This document shows positions 46,941 to 56,114 of a DNA stretch of 64,000 bases, in pieces. The number at the start of each line of letters is the position of its first letter. Position 1 is the first letter of the stretch. The notes beneath the pieces are model-generated. The model was not told the DNA's origin, ran no database searches, and worked only from the letters and a program-made list of their open reading frames with translations. Source of the stretch: Methylobacterium sp. J-030 (GTDB lineage Bacteria > Pseudomonadota > Alphaproteobacteria > Rhizobiales > Beijerinckiaceae); the NCBI RefSeq assembly GCF_022829545.1, contig NZ_JAKSYM010000225.1, forward strand, positions 62,001-126,000, given 5' to 3'. Both the position numbers and the translations under genes were made by a program.

Positions 46941-48908
46941 ATGGCGAGCCCCGTCGAACATGCGAGCTTCCTGCCGCCGGTCCTGACCTTCCTGTCGGCG
47001 GCGGTGATCGGCGTGCCGATCTTCCGGCTGATCGGCCAGAGCGCCGTGCTGGGCTACCTCGTGGCCGGCGTGCTGATCGGGCCCTCCGGCCTGTCGCTGA
47101 TCGCCGAACCGGAGACCGCCGCCAGCGTCGCCGAGATCGGCGTGGTGCTGCTGCTGTTCATCGTCGGGCTGGAGCTGCACCTGTCGCAGCTCGTCTCGAT
47201 GCGGCGCGACATCTTCGGCCTGGGCACCGCGCAGCTCGTCGTCTGCGCCCTGGTGCTCGGCGGTGCCGGCATGCTGGCCGGCCTGAGCTTCGGGGCGGCC
47301 GCGGTGATCGGCCTCGCGCTCGCCCTCTCGGCCACCGCGGTGGCGCTGCAGCTCCTGGAGGAGCGGGGCGATCTGAACAGCGCCTACGGGGGGCGCGCCT
47401 TCGCGGTGCTGCTGTTCCAGGACCTCTCGGTGGTGGGCATCCTGGCCCTGATGCCGCTGCTCGCCTCGGCCGGCGGGGGGACCGACGCGTCCTGGCTGGG
47501 GGAGGCCGCGCTCTCCACCGGCAAGGCGCTCGGGGCGATCCTGACCGTGGTGCTGGTCGGCCGCTACGGCCTGAACCCGTTCTTCCGGCTGCTGGCCGCC
47601 AGCGGCGCCCGCGAGGTGATGACCGCCGCCGCCCTGCTGGTCGTGCTCGGCACGGCCCTGCTGATGGAGCAGGTCGGCCTGTCGATGGCGATGGGCGCGT
47701 TCCTCGCCGGGATCCTGCTCGCCGAGTCGAATTTCCGCCATCAGCTCGAGGCCGATATCGAGCCGTTCCGCGGCATGCTGCTCGGCCTGTTCTTCATGAG
47801 CGTCGGCATGTCGATCGACGGCCACCTCGTGCGCGAGGTCTGGCCGGCGCTGTTCGGGGCGACGCTCGCCGCCATCCTGGTGAAGGTCGCCCTGGTGGCG
47901 GGCCTGTTCCGGCTGTTCGGCTCGGATACGCTGGGCGCCCTGCGGGGTGCGGCGGTCCTGGCGCCGGCGGGCGAATTCGCCTTCGTGCTGCTGCCGCAGG
48001 CGGAGGATCTCGGCCTCACCGGCGCCACCGCGACGCGCTTCGCGGTGGCGCTCGCCGCGCTCACCATGCTGATCGGGCCGATCGCCGCCAAGGGCCTCGA
48101 CAAGCTGATCGAGCGCCGCAACACGCGCAGCACCCAGGCGCTGGAGGAGCCCTCCACCGAGCTGGCAGAGAGCGGCGACGCGCGGGTCCTGGTGATCGGC
48201 TTCGGGCGGTTCGGGCAGTTGCTGACCCAGGTGCTCCTCGCCGAGGGCATCAACGCCACCGTCATCGACAAGGACGTGGAACAGCTGCGCGCGGCGTCGC
48301 GTTTCGGCTTCCGCATCTATTACGGCGACGGCACGCGGCTCGACGTGCTGCGCGCCGCCGGGATCGGCCGGGTCGAGCTGGTCTGCATCTGCGTCGACGA
48401 TCGGGAGGGGGCCCTGAAGATCGTCGACATCGTGCACGAGGAATTTTCCGAGGTGCGCACCTACGTGCGGGCCTACGACCGCCTGCACGCGGTGGAGCTG
48501 ATGAACCGGGACGTCGACTACCAGATCCGCGAGACCGCGGAATCCGCCCTCGCCTTCGGGCGCGCGGCGCTGGAGGCGCTCGGCCTGTCGCCGGAGGCCG
48601 CGGCGGCCCGGACCGACGACGTGCGCAAGCGCGACATCGCCCGCCTCGTCCTGCAGCAGGCGGGCGCCCTGCCGGACGGGTCCAGCTGGATGCGCGGGGC
48701 CGCGGCCGAGCTGAAGCCGGAGCCGCTGACCGTGCCGATCCGGCCCGCCCGGGCGCTCAGCACCGAGACCCGCGACCTCGTGGGCAGCGACCGGCGCGAG
48801 GCGGCCGAGCGTGTGCTCGAGAAGCCGGCGCTCGCCCCGCAGACGGTGGAGATCGAGGGCGATCCGGAGGCGGAGCTGGAGACGGAAGGCAGCATCCGGG
48901 ATGCATGA
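46941..48908 (+). CDS. CPA2 monovalent cation:proton antiporter, KefB/KefC-like
   Basis: 655-residue inner-membrane transporter. About 12 helices of Na_H_Exchanger type (VLTFLSAAVIGVPIFRLIGQ through MLIGPIAAKGL), with GLEL and the GAFLAGILLAES region. A cytosolic RCK/TrkA-N domain follows (VLVIGFGRFGQLLTQVLL), which binds nucleotide or glutathione adducts in Kef proteins, and a 100-residue non-conserved tail. It probably exports K+ in electrophile stress. The stop overlaps the MATE start by 8 bp. Confidence 0.92.
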   Translation: MASPVEHASFLPPVLTFLSAAVIGVPIFRLIGQSAVLGYLVAGVLIGPSGLSLIAEPETAASVAEIGVVLLLFIVGLELHLSQLVSMRRDIFGLGTAQLVVCALVLGGAGMLAGLSFGAAAVIGLALALSATAVALQLLEERGDLNSAYGGRAFAVLLFQDLSVVGILALMPLLASAGGGTDASWLGEAALSTGKALGAILTVVLVGRYGLNPFFRLLAASGAREVMTAAALLVVLGTALLMEQVGLSMAMGAFLAGILLAESNFRHQLEADIEPFRGMLLGLFFMSVGMSIDGHLVREVWPALFGATLAAILVKVALVAGLFRLFGSDTLGALRGAAVLAPAGEFAFVLLPQAEDLGLTGATATRFAVALAALTMLIGPIAAKGLDKLIERRNTRSTQALEEPSTELAESGDARVLVIGFGRFGQLLTQVLLAEGINATVIDKDVEQLRAASRFGFRIYYGDGTRLDVLRAAGIGRVELVCICVDDREGALKIVDIVHEEFSEVRTYVRAYDRLHAVELMNRDVDYQIRETAESALAFGRAALEALGLSPEAAAARTDDVRKRDIARLVLQQAGALPDGSSWMRGAAAELKPEPLTVPIRPARALSTETRDLVGSDRREAAERVLEKPALAPQTVEIEGDPEAELETEGSIRDA

Positions 48909-50421
48909 CGGCCACGCCCTCCCTCCCCCGCAGAGGGGGGAGGGGGAGCCGCGGAGCCGCGCGCGCCTGCCTTCCCCGACCGAGACGAGTGACTCCGCAA
49001 GCCCGTCCGAGACGGGCCGCTTCGTCACGGGCTCGATCCTCCGGCACGTGGTGGTGATGGGCGCCACCGGCTCGGTGGGGCTGATGGCGATCTTCGCCGT
49101 CGACCTGCTGTCGCTGCTCTACGTCTCGACTTTGGGCGATCCGAACCTCACCGCGGCGGTCGGCTTCGCCGGCATCGTGCAGTTCTTCGCCACCGCGGTG
49201 AATATCGGCCTGATGATCGCCGCGGGCGCCCTGGTGGGCAAGGCGGTGGGCGCGCACGATCCGGCCTCGGCGCGCCGCCTGTCGACCTCGGCGCTGGCGC
49301 TGGGCACCCTCGTCTCCACCCTGATCGCGGTTCTGATCGCGCTCTGCGCCGAGCCGCTCCTGACCCTGATCGGCGCCCGGGGCGAGGCCCTGCGGGTCGC
49401 CACCCTGTTCCTGCACATCACCCTGCCGTCGAACCCGCTGCTCGCCGCCGGCATGCTGTTCACCGGCCTGCTCCGGGCGGTCGGCGCGGCCGGGCAGGCG
49501 ATGCTGGTTACGCTCGCCGGCGCTATGGTCACCGCGTTCCTTGACCCGCTGCTGATCTTCGCCGCCGGCCTCGGCGTGGAGGGCGCGGCGATCACAGTCT
49601 GCGTCGCGCGGGTGACCTTCGTGGCGGTGGGCCTGCGCGACGTCGCCCGGCACGGGCTCCTGGGCCGGCCCCGCGGCGCGGACCTCCGGGCCGATGCCCT
49701 CGCCCTGGCGGTCGTCGCGGGGCCGGCCATCCTCACCAACCTCGCGCCCTCGGCGGCCAGCGCCTTCCTGGCGCGTCTCTATGCCGGCTACGGGGCCGAA
49801 GCGGTCGCGGCCGCCTCGGTGATCGACCGCCTGACGCCGGTGGCGTTCTGCGGCCTGTTCGCCCTATCGGGGGCGATCGGGCCGATCCTCGCGCAGAACT
49901 GGGGGGCGGGCCGGTTCGACCGGATGCGCGGCGTCCTGCGCAATGCCGCCGGGGTGACGCTCGCCTACGCGAGCGTGGTCTGGCTCGCCCTGGCGCTCGG
50001 CCGCGGCCCGATCGCCACCCTGTTCGGCCTGCACGGCGTCGCGGCCGATCTGTTCGGCTTCTTCTGCCAGGTCGGCGGCGCGATCTGGTTCTTCAACGGC
50101 CTGCTGTTCCTGGGCAACGCCGCCTTCAACAACCTCGGCTTCCCCTTGCGCTCGACGCTGCTGAACTGGGGCCGGGCGACGCTGGGCACGATCCCGCCCG
50201 GCCTGCTCGGCGCGGCGCTCTACGGTCCCCGGGGCGTGGTCGCCGGCATGGGGCTCGGCTCGCTGGTCTTCGGGGTGCTGGGATTCCTGCTCGCGCGCCG
50301 CACGGTCGACCGGCTGGAGGGCGCAGGGCCGAACCTCCTGCCGACCTCGGGCACGCCGGAGGCGCCCCACCGCGCCGCGCCCCTGCCGGTGGGCCATGCC
50401 CATCCCGGCCCGGCGAGCTGA
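48901..50421 (+). CDS. MATE family efflux transporter
   Basis: 506-residue multidrug/toxin extrusion antiporter with about 12 helices; the family core begins at FVTGSILRHVVVMGATGSVGLMAIFAVDLL (about residue 41). The annotated start ATG 48901 overlaps the antiporter stop by 8 bp. The first 40 residues include HALPPPQRGEGEPRSR, which is the translation of a family B palindrome (48917-48948) and is not part of the MATE fold. A later start around 49020 is also possible. The pair may be co-transcribed. Confidence 0.88.
   Translation: MHDGHALPPPQRGEGEPRSRARLPSPTETSDSASPSETGRFVTGSILRHVVVMGATGSVGLMAIFAVDLLSLLYVSTLGDPNLTAAVGFAGIVQFFATAVNIGLMIAAGALVGKAVGAHDPASARRLSTSALALGTLVSTLIAVLIALCAEPLLTLIGARGEALRVATLFLHITLPSNPLLAAGMLFTGLLRAVGAAGQAMLVTLAGAMVTAFLDPLLIFAAGLGVEGAAITVCVARVTFVAVGLRDVARHGLLGRPRGADLRADALALAVVAGPAILTNLAPSAASAFLARLYAGYGAEAVAAASVIDRLTPVAFCGLFALSGAIGPILAQNWGAGRFDRMRGVLRNAAGVTLAYASVVWLALALGRGPIATLFGLHGVAADLFGFFCQVGGAIWFFNGLLFLGNAAFNNLGFPLRSTLLNWGRATLGTIPPGLLGAALYGPRGVVAGMGLGSLVFGVLGFLLARRTVDRLEGAGPNLLPTSGTPEAPHRAAPLPVGHAHPGPAS
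48917..48948. repeat. Palindromic repeat, family B copy 3, inside a coding frame
   Basis: CCCTCCCTCCCCCGCAGAGG then GGGGAGGGGGAG, the same palindrome as at 39681 and 39834. It lies in frame within the predicted 5' end of the MATE gene. Confidence 0.7.
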
Positions 50422-50537
50422 ACGCGACGGTCGGGCTGCACTGAGCACAAGTAAACCGGGTAGGAACTGGTATTTCCCCGCGCAACGGGTCACGATGCTC
50501 TCCCCGGCCGGTCTGACCGGGCCAGGATCATGGCGTC

Positions 50538-51284
50538 ATGTTCAACCCGCTCGAGATGTTCCAGGCCCAGGGCGATGCCGGGTTCCAGGCTTTGGGTCAG
50601 CCCTTCGGCCTGACGACCGAGCAGACGACCCGCGCCTTCGAGGCCCTGATGCCGGCCCTGACCCTCGGCCTCCAACGCAGCGTCGGCATGGATCCGGCCG
50701 GCCTCGCCCGGATGTTCGGCCTGCCCGACGCGTCGCGCCCCGCGGCACCGCAGGGGCTCGATGCCCTCAGCCAGATGTTCGGTTCGGCCCAGTTGCTGCA
50801 GGGGGTGCTGCAGCAGGCCTCGGCCACGAGCGGCGTCGGCGCGCAGGTGCTGCGCCAGATGCTGCCGATGATGGCGGGCGCCGTGGTGGCCAGCATCGTC
50901 CACGTGCTGCTGAACCAGCCGCAGCCCGCGCCCACTCAGGCGCGGGCCAGCGCGCCGCCCGCACCTGGGCCGTTCCCCTTCGGACCGGCCTGGGCCGAGA
51001 TGGCCCGGACCTTCCTGCCCGCCGAGCCCCCGCCCCCCAAGCCGGCGCCCAAACCCGCGGCGAAGCCGGGCGAGGCCGGCTCGGACATGCTCCAGCAGAT
51101 GCTGCGCACCGGGGCCGAGGTGCAGGGCAACAACATCCGGGCGATGCAGGACCTGTTCGAGACCTTTTGGCCGACGAAAGGCACGCCGGCCGAAGACCCC
51201 CGGGACAGGCAGGCCTCCCCGCCGTCCGAGCCGCAGGCCGCGAAGGCCAAGCGCGGGCGCCCGCCGCAGGGCGGGACCGGGTGA
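50538..51284 (+). CDS. DUF937 (YidB-like) protein
   Basis: 248 residues. The domain spans about 70-125 (LDALSQMFGSAQLLQGVLQQASATSG..QVLRQMLPMMAGAVVASI), typical of DUF937. A Pro/Ala-rich linker, a second helical segment (GSDMLQQMLRTGAEVQGNN) and a Lys/Arg/Pro tail with an AT-hook-like KRGRPP follow. Some DUF937 members bind DNA or act as outer-membrane-associated proteins; the function is not established. Cytoplasmic by prediction. Confidence 0.75.
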   Translation: MFNPLEMFQAQGDAGFQALGQPFGLTTEQTTRAFEALMPALTLGLQRSVGMDPAGLARMFGLPDASRPAAPQGLDALSQMFGSAQLLQGVLQQASATSGVGAQVLRQMLPMMAGAVVASIVHVLLNQPQPAPTQARASAPPAPGPFPFGPAWAEMARTFLPAEPPPPKPAPKPAAKPGEAGSDMLQQMLRTGAEVQGNNIRAMQDLFETFWPTKGTPAEDPRDRQASPPSEPQAAKAKRGRPPQGGTG

Positions 51285-51378
51285 CGCAGGGGCAAAGCCG
51301 CCGCGGCCGTTGACCCGGCGGATCCACGCCGCATCTCGTCGCCGACCGGCTGCGTTCTGTCGCCCGTGAGAGGCAACG

Positions 51379-51696
51379 ATGACCAACCACCTGACCGCCT
51401 GGGACGACCGGGAGGAGAGCGTCGCAGCCAACGGCGTCGCCAAGCGCGCGATCCCGGGCGCGGGGGTGAGCCTCGTGCGGGTGGTGGTGCCGGCGGGCGT
51501 CGCGGCGCCGCGCCACAGCCATGACCACGAGCAGTTCGTGCAGGTCGTCTCGGGCTCCGGAACCCTGGAGACCGAACAGGGTCGCAAGCCGTTCACCACC
51601 GGCAGCGTGTTCCACTTTCCGGCCGGAACGTGGCATGCTGCCACATTTGAGACCGAGACGGTGCTGATCGAGACGAACCTCTCAACGCAGGGCTGA
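51379..51696 (+). CDS. Single-domain cupin
   Basis: 105 residues with the metal-binding cupin motifs PRHSHDHEQFVQVVSGSG (two or three His plus Glu) and a C-terminal FHFPAGTWHAATFETETVL. Small cupins of this type serve as isomerases, dioxygenases or sensors; the substrate cannot be inferred. Last gene before the A+T-richer toxin/immunity cassette. Confidence 0.9.
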   Translation: MTNHLTAWDDREESVAANGVAKRAIPGAGVSLVRVVVPAGVAAPRHSHDHEQFVQVVSGSGTLETEQGRKPFTTGSVFHFPAGTWHAATFETETVLIETNLSTQG

Positions 51697-51730
51697 CAAA
51701 GGTCCGGGCAACTGCGGAGTGCATCCGGCG

Positions 51731-52180
51731 CTAACCAGCCGGCGGCCCGCCGAGTTGTGCCTCAAGCCTCGTGACACTGTCCAATGTCTCGTGGGCATAA
51801 CGAATGGCGTCTTCGCCGACGAGTAGATGGCCCTCTTGCGGGTCAAAGGCTATGCCACCCAACTGTCGTACGCAGGCAGCAACCGCAATCCAAACACCGG
51901 CGCAGCTGGAAAATGTTGCGAAATAAAACGCGTAGATACAAGCCCATGGGCCGCCGAAGCTTATCTCCGGATAGGTTTCGGTCAGATCCGAGAGTGGGAT
52001 CACCGAGCATTCGAAACCGGCTTGGCGACCCTGCCATGTGGCCGGCAAATGGCCATGTGTGACCGGCGGGATTTGTTTTACTTGGAGCGTCAAGTCAAAA
52101 CCGAGTGCATTGATAGCGTTCTGCCATTCTGTGACGCTAGACATTGGTCTTGCACAGAGTGCGTAAGCTTCCATGGTCAT
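51731..52180 (-). CDS. Putative immunity protein of a toxin-immunity pair
   Basis: 149 residues from ATG 52180. Acidic and soluble (no signal peptide), with W-A-C-I-Y-A-F-Y-F-A-T-F-S-S-C-A followed by AACVRQLGGIAFDPQEGHLL. This helix plus D-P-Q-E-G pattern recurs in several bacterial immunity-type families. The start overlaps the stop of the upstream nuclease-like gene by 4 bp, the usual toxin-then-immunity order. Base composition is visibly more A+T-rich than in flanking genes, a sign of transfer. The family is not named with certainty. Confidence 0.55.
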   Translation of the reverse strand: MTMEAYALCARPMSSVTEWQNAINALGFDLTLQVKQIPPVTHGHLPATWQGRQAGFECSVIPLSDLTETYPEISFGGPWACIYAFYFATFSSCAGVWIAVAACVRQLGGIAFDPQEGHLLVGEDAIRYAHETLDSVTRLEAQLGGPPAG

Positions 52181-52812
52181 GGGATAACGACCTCAATCAT
52201 GGCTGAAGAGAGCGACAAGTTCTTGACCGTGATTCCACGGCTCACATGTACTTCTATCACGGGAACGCTATCATCGACTCCGGCAGCTTCTCTCAACTCG
52301 CGCGCACGAGCAGGTGTCAATCGCGCATTGCCGGTCTTGAGATCCCAAATCGCTCGGATGGGTGCCGCCGCTGTTCGGCCATCACGAAGGATTACATCAG
52401 TGCGGACGCTTCCATCCAGCCCGTATCGTACAAGGTCGCCAGCGCTGAAGCTTTGCTCGATCCCATGCCTTCCGATGCCAGGCAGATTAAGTTCTCGCAA
52501 CCGCGCCGCAACCTTTGTGTGAATGATAACTCCGTACAGGGCGCCCCGACCAGGATTAGTAATTTCAACAATTTCTCTCACAACGTCAATTATCGTATCC
52601 GTATTTCTATCGATCTTTGGATCGCCCGTCTTATCCTTTCGCGTAACGATAACAGTTCCGGCGCCTCCAGACCATCGGCCATCACTGCCGCGCGGCTGAT
52701 CCTCCCTGAAGCCGGCCTTTACCTCAAGAAAATGCAAGGTGATGAAAGCAATACTAAGTCTTAGTTCAGCAATGGCATAATTCAAAGCCAGATCACGGTC
52801 TTGACTTTGCAT
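52177..52812 (-). CDS. Putative nuclease toxin with polymorphic-toxin-type C-terminal domain
   Basis: 211 residues from ATG 52812. An N-terminal helix is followed by FREDQPRGSDGRWSGG, a linker motif typical of phage-derived and polymorphic toxins in Hyphomicrobiales. The C-terminal domain (GIEQSFSAGDLVRYG..GSVRTDVILRD..RAIWDLKTGNARLTPARARELR) has a D-(x)n-D-x-K pattern of PD-(D/E)xK nucleases. There is no secretion domain, so it may act as a delivered effector fragment or an intracellular toxin. It is paired with the following gene. Codon and base use differ from neighbours. Function is inferred. Confidence 0.6.
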   Translation of the reverse strand: MQSQDRDLALNYAIAELRLSIAFITLHFLEVKAGFREDQPRGSDGRWSGGAGTVIVTRKDKTGDPKIDRNTDTIIDVVREIVEITNPGRGALYGVIIHTKVAARLRELNLPGIGRHGIEQSFSAGDLVRYGLDGSVRTDVILRDGRTAAAPIRAIWDLKTGNARLTPARARELREAAGVDDSVPVIEVHVSRGITVKNLSLSSAMIEVVIP

Positions 52813-52841
52813 GGTGACCTCGTCTGCCGAACGTTCACCTT

Positions 52842-52870
52842 TTATTCTATGAATTTTTTCTTATTGTCAA
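52842..52870 (-). promoter_or_regulatory. Candidate sigma-70 promoter of the toxin-immunity pair
   Basis: On the minus strand TTGACA (52870-52865), a perfect -35, is followed by an A+T-rich stretch with TAGAAT (52849-52844), 15 nt away, or GAATAA at 17 nt. It lies 30-60 nt upstream of the toxin ATG. Confidence 0.5.
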
Positions 52871-53073
52871 GCGATTCGAGGGATGCTTAGCAGCGCGTCC
52901 CTGATCGGTCAGAGACGAAGTTCCCCGACCTGCGGCAAATTATTCTTGGGCGCCGGCCAAAATGCCTGTGCTTGGCCAGAACGCCGGGCGCGTGTAGAAA
53001 TCGCCGTTCGAACGCCCGCCCGTGCACGCCGACGAAAGGCCGGGCATCGCCCCTACCAGAACAGAGGCAGACC

Positions 53074-54378
53074 ATGAGCGCCGGTACCGCCGCCGACAAG
53101 CACTTCTCCAACAGCTTCTTCGCCGCCCCCCTGACCGAGGCCGATCCCGAGATCGCCGAGGCGGTCGCCAAGGAACTCGGCCGCCAGCAGCACGAGATCG
53201 AGCTGATCGCCTCGGAGAACATCGTCTCCCGCGCCGTGCTCGAAGCGCAGGGCTCGGTGCTGACCAACAAGTACGCGGAAGGCTATCCGGGCCGGCGCTA
53301 CTACGGCGGCTGTCAGTTCGTGGACATCGCCGAAGACCTCGCCATCGAGCGCGCCAAGCGCCTGTTCGACTGCGGCTTCGCCAACGTGCAGCCGAACTCG
53401 GGCTCCCAGGCCAACCAGGGCGTGTTCCTGGCCCTGATGCAGCCCGGCGACACGTTCCTCGGCCTCGACCTCGCGGCCGGCGGCCACCTGACGCACGGCG
53501 CCCCGCCGAACGTCTCGGGCAAGTGGTTCAAGCCGGTCTCCTACACGGTGCGCCGGGATGACCAGCGCATCGACATGGATCAGGTCGCCCAGCTCGCGCA
53601 GGAGCACAAGCCGAAGGTGATCATCGCCGGCGGCTCGGGCTACCCGCGCCACTGGGACTTCGCCAAGTTCCGCGAGATCGCCGACTCGGTCGGCGCCTAC
53701 TTCATGGTCGACGCGGCGCACTTCGCCGGTCTGATCGCGGCCGGCGTCCATCCGTCGCCGTTCCCGCACGCCCACGTGGTCACCACCACCACGCACAAGA
53801 CGCTCCGCGGCCCGCGCGGCGGCATGATCCTCACCAACGACGAGGCGCTGGCGAAGAAGTTCAACTCGGCGATCTTCCCCGGCCTCCAGGGCGGCCCGCT
53901 GATGCACGTCATCGCCGGCAAGGCGGTGGCCTTCGGCGAGGCGCTGAAGCCCGAGTTCAAGATCTACGCCCGTCAGGTGGTGGAGAACGCCAAGGCGCTC
54001 GCCGACACGCTGATGTCCGGGGGCTACGACATCACCTCGGGCGGTACCGACAACCACCTGATGCTGGTCGACCTGCAGCGTAAGGGGCTCACCGGCAAGG
54101 CCGCGGAGGCCGCCTTGTCGCGGGCCGATATCACCTGCAACAAGAACGGCGTGCCGTTCGACACGCAGAAGCCGACCATCACGTCGGGCATCCGGCTGGG
54201 CACCCCGGCCGGCACGTCGCGCGGCTTCGGCGTCGCCGAGTTCAAGCAGATCGGCGGCTTCATCGTCGAGGTGCTGGACGGGCTCGCCGCCAAGGGCGAG
54301 GCGGGCGACAGCGCGGTCGAGGCCGACGTCAAGCGCCGCGTCCACGCACTGACCGACCGGTTCCCGATCTACGGCTGA
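53074..54378 (+). CDS. glyA: Serine hydroxymethyltransferase
   Basis: 434-residue PLP enzyme interconverting serine and glycine with tetrahydrofolate; in methylotrophs of this group it also feeds the serine cycle. ATG 53074 follows AGAGG. It has the typical start [38 protein letters not shown], and the PLP Lys in [16 protein letters not shown]. It is followed by a strong terminator, then nrdR-ribD-ribE. Confidence 0.98.
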   Translation: MSAGTAADKHFSNSFFAAPLTEADPEIAEAVAKELGRQQHEIELIASENIVSRAVLEAQGSVLTNKYAEGYPGRRYYGGCQFVDIAEDLAIERAKRLFDCGFANVQPNSGSQANQGVFLALMQPGDTFLGLDLAAGGHLTHGAPPNVSGKWFKPVSYTVRRDDQRIDMDQVAQLAQEHKPKVIIAGGSGYPRHWDFAKFREIADSVGAYFMVDAAHFAGLIAAGVHPSPFPHAHVVTTTTHKTLRGPRGGMILTNDEALAKKFNSAIFPGLQGGPLMHVIAGKAVAFGEALKPEFKIYARQVVENAKALADTLMSGGYDITSGGTDNHLMLVDLQRKGLTGKAAEAALSRADITCNKNGVPFDTQKPTITSGIRLGTPAGTSRGFGVAEFKQIGGFIVEVLDGLAAKGEAGDSAVEADVKRRVHALTDRFPIYG

Positions 54379-54423
54379 GGCGTGAGCGGGGCCGGTCTTT
54401 CGGGCCGGCCTCCGGTGGATTAG

Positions 54424-54460
54424 GAAACAGCCGCGGATCCGAACGGTCCGCGGCTGTTTC
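54424..54460. terminator. Terminator between glyA and nrdR
   Basis: GAAACAGCCGCGGA (54424-54437) and TCCGCGGCTGTTTC (54447-54460) form a perfect 14-bp stem with a 9-nt loop, ending in TTTC. It is strong and can act in both directions, 20 bp before nrdR. Confidence 0.8.
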
Positions 54461-54480
54461 CATATCCGAGTATCAGATCC

Positions 54481-55005
54481 ATGCGCTGTCCCTATTGCGG
54501 CGGCTCCGAGACCCAGGTGAAGGACTCGCGGCCCTCCGAGGACGGCGCCGCGATCCGGCGCCGCCGGGTCTGCCCGGACTGCGCCGGCCGCTTCACCACC
54601 TTCGAGCGGGTGCAGTTGCGCGAGGTCGTGGTACTCAAGCGCTCGGGCAAGCGCGTGCCCTTCGACCGGGACAAGCTCCAGCGCTCCATCGACGTGGCTC
54701 TGCGCAAGCGCGCCGTCGATCCGGAGCGGGTCGAGCGGCTGGTCAGCGGCATCACCCGGCAGCTCGAGAGCGCGGGCGAGCCGGAGGTGACCTCCGAGGC
54801 GATCGGCGAACTGGTGATGGCGGGGCTGAAGGGTCTCGACGATGTCGCCTACGTGCGCTTTGCCTCGGTCTACAAGAATTTCCGCGAGGCCAAGGACTTC
54901 GAGGATCTGCTCGGCACCCTCGGCGGCAGCCCGCTGCTGGCGGCGAAGGCGCCGCAGGTCGAGCCCGAGCCCGAACCGCCGCGCCGCCGCGCCGGACGCA
55001 CATGA
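54481..55005 (+). CDS. nrdR: Transcriptional repressor NrdR
   Basis: 174 residues. It represses ribonucleotide reductase genes through NrdR boxes in response to ATP/dATP. An N-terminal zinc ribbon ([24 protein letters not shown]) is followed by an ATP-cone ([21 protein letters not shown]). The C-terminal tail is Pro/Arg-rich. It overlaps ribD in ATGA, a conserved coupling in this group. Confidence 0.97.
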   Translation: MRCPYCGGSETQVKDSRPSEDGAAIRRRRVCPDCAGRFTTFERVQLREVVVLKRSGKRVPFDRDKLQRSIDVALRKRAVDPERVERLVSGITRQLESAGEPEVTSEAIGELVMAGLKGLDDVAYVRFASVYKNFREAKDFEDLLGTLGGSPLLAAKAPQVEPEPEPPRRRAGRT

Positions 55006-56111
55006 GCGATGACGGCACGTTCATGCGCCTCGCCCTGGCGCTCGGCCAGCGGGGACTCGGCACCACCTGGCCGAACCCGTCGGTGGGCGCCGTCGTGGTC
55101 GAGCCGGGCACGGGGCGCATCCGCGGGACCGGAGCGACCGCGCCGGGCGGGCGCCCGCACGGGGAACCCCTGGCGCTCGCCGCCGCGGGAGAGGCCGCCC
55201 GCGGCGCGACCCTCTACGTGACGCTCGAACCCTGCTCGCATCACGGCCGGACGCCGCCCTGCACGGACGCGATCCTGGCGGCCGGGATCGCCCGGGTGGT
55301 CAGCGCCCTGGAGGATCCCGATCCGCGGGTGGCGGGCCGCGGCCACGATCTCCTGCGTCAGGGGGGCGTGGCGGTCGAGACCGGGCTGATGCGCGCGGCG
55401 GCGGCCCGCGACCATATCGGCCACGTCACCCGGGTGACCCGGGGGCGCCCGGCCCTGCATCTGAAGCTCGCCCGCACCCGGGACGGCTTCTGCGCGGCGG
55501 CCGGGCCGGAACGCCTGCGGATCACCGGGCCGGTGGCGGACGGGGCGGTCCATCTCTGGCGGGCCCATGCCGACGCGATCCTGGTGGGCATCGGCACCGC
55601 CCGGGCCGACGATCCGTCGCTGACCGTGCGGCTGCCGGGCTTGTCCGGGCGCTCGCCCCTGCGGATCGTCCTCGACACGCATCTGCGGCTCTCGCCGGCC
55701 AGCGTGCTGGCGCGGACCGCCCGCGACACGCCGACCCTGGTGCTGACCACCCGCTCCGCCCCGGCCCATGCCCGGCGCGCGCTGGAGGCCCTGGGCGTCG
55801 AGGCCGCGACCGTGCCGGCGGATGCGGCCGGCGGGATCGATCTGCCGGCGGCGCTGGCCTATCTCGGCAGCCGCGGCCTGACCCGCCTGTGCAGCGAGGG
55901 CGGCCCCCGCCTTGCGGACGCGCTGGCGCGGGCCGATCTGATCGATACCTGCACGCTGATCACCGGGCCGGTCGCGCTCGGACCGGCCGGCGGCCTCCCG
56001 GCGCTGGGGCCGGCCCTGGCGGAGGCGCTGGCAAGCGACCGCTTCCGCGAGGCCGAACGGGCGCAATGCGGCCCCGACGAGGCCGTGACCTACGAACGCA
56101 ACAGGATCTGA
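55002..56111 (+). CDS. ribD: Bifunctional riboflavin deaminase/reductase
   Basis: 369 residues. The N-terminal cytidine-deaminase fold carries H-G-E in [18 protein letters not shown] (zinc ligand and catalytic Glu) and [11 protein letters not shown]. The C-terminal reductase domain has the NADPH-binding [19 protein letters not shown] block ([13 protein letters not shown]) and [16 protein letters not shown]. It converts the GTP-derived pyrimidine for riboflavin synthesis. ATG 55002 overlaps the nrdR stop by 4 bases. Confidence 0.96.
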   Translation: MSDDGTFMRLALALGQRGLGTTWPNPSVGAVVVEPGTGRIRGTGATAPGGRPHGEPLALAAAGEAARGATLYVTLEPCSHHGRTPPCTDAILAAGIARVVSALEDPDPRVAGRGHDLLRQGGVAVETGLMRAAAARDHIGHVTRVTRGRPALHLKLARTRDGFCAAAGPERLRITGPVADGAVHLWRAHADAILVGIGTARADDPSLTVRLPGLSGRSPLRIVLDTHLRLSPASVLARTARDTPTLVLTTRSAPAHARRALEALGVEAATVPADAAGGIDLPAALAYLGSRGLTRLCSEGGPRLADALARADLIDTCTLITGPVALGPAGGLPALGPALAEALASDRFREAERAQCGPDEAVTYERNRI

Positions 56112-56114
56112 GCG

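Noticed and set aside
51784..52764. Plus-strand frames opposite the toxin/immunity genes
   Set aside because: The minus-strand pair has start/stop overlap, a promoter and recognisable motifs; the plus frames do not.
52880..53073. Riboswitch upstream of glyA
   Set aside because: No conserved core of a glycine, SAM-II or tetrahydrofolate riboswitch could be recognised by eye.
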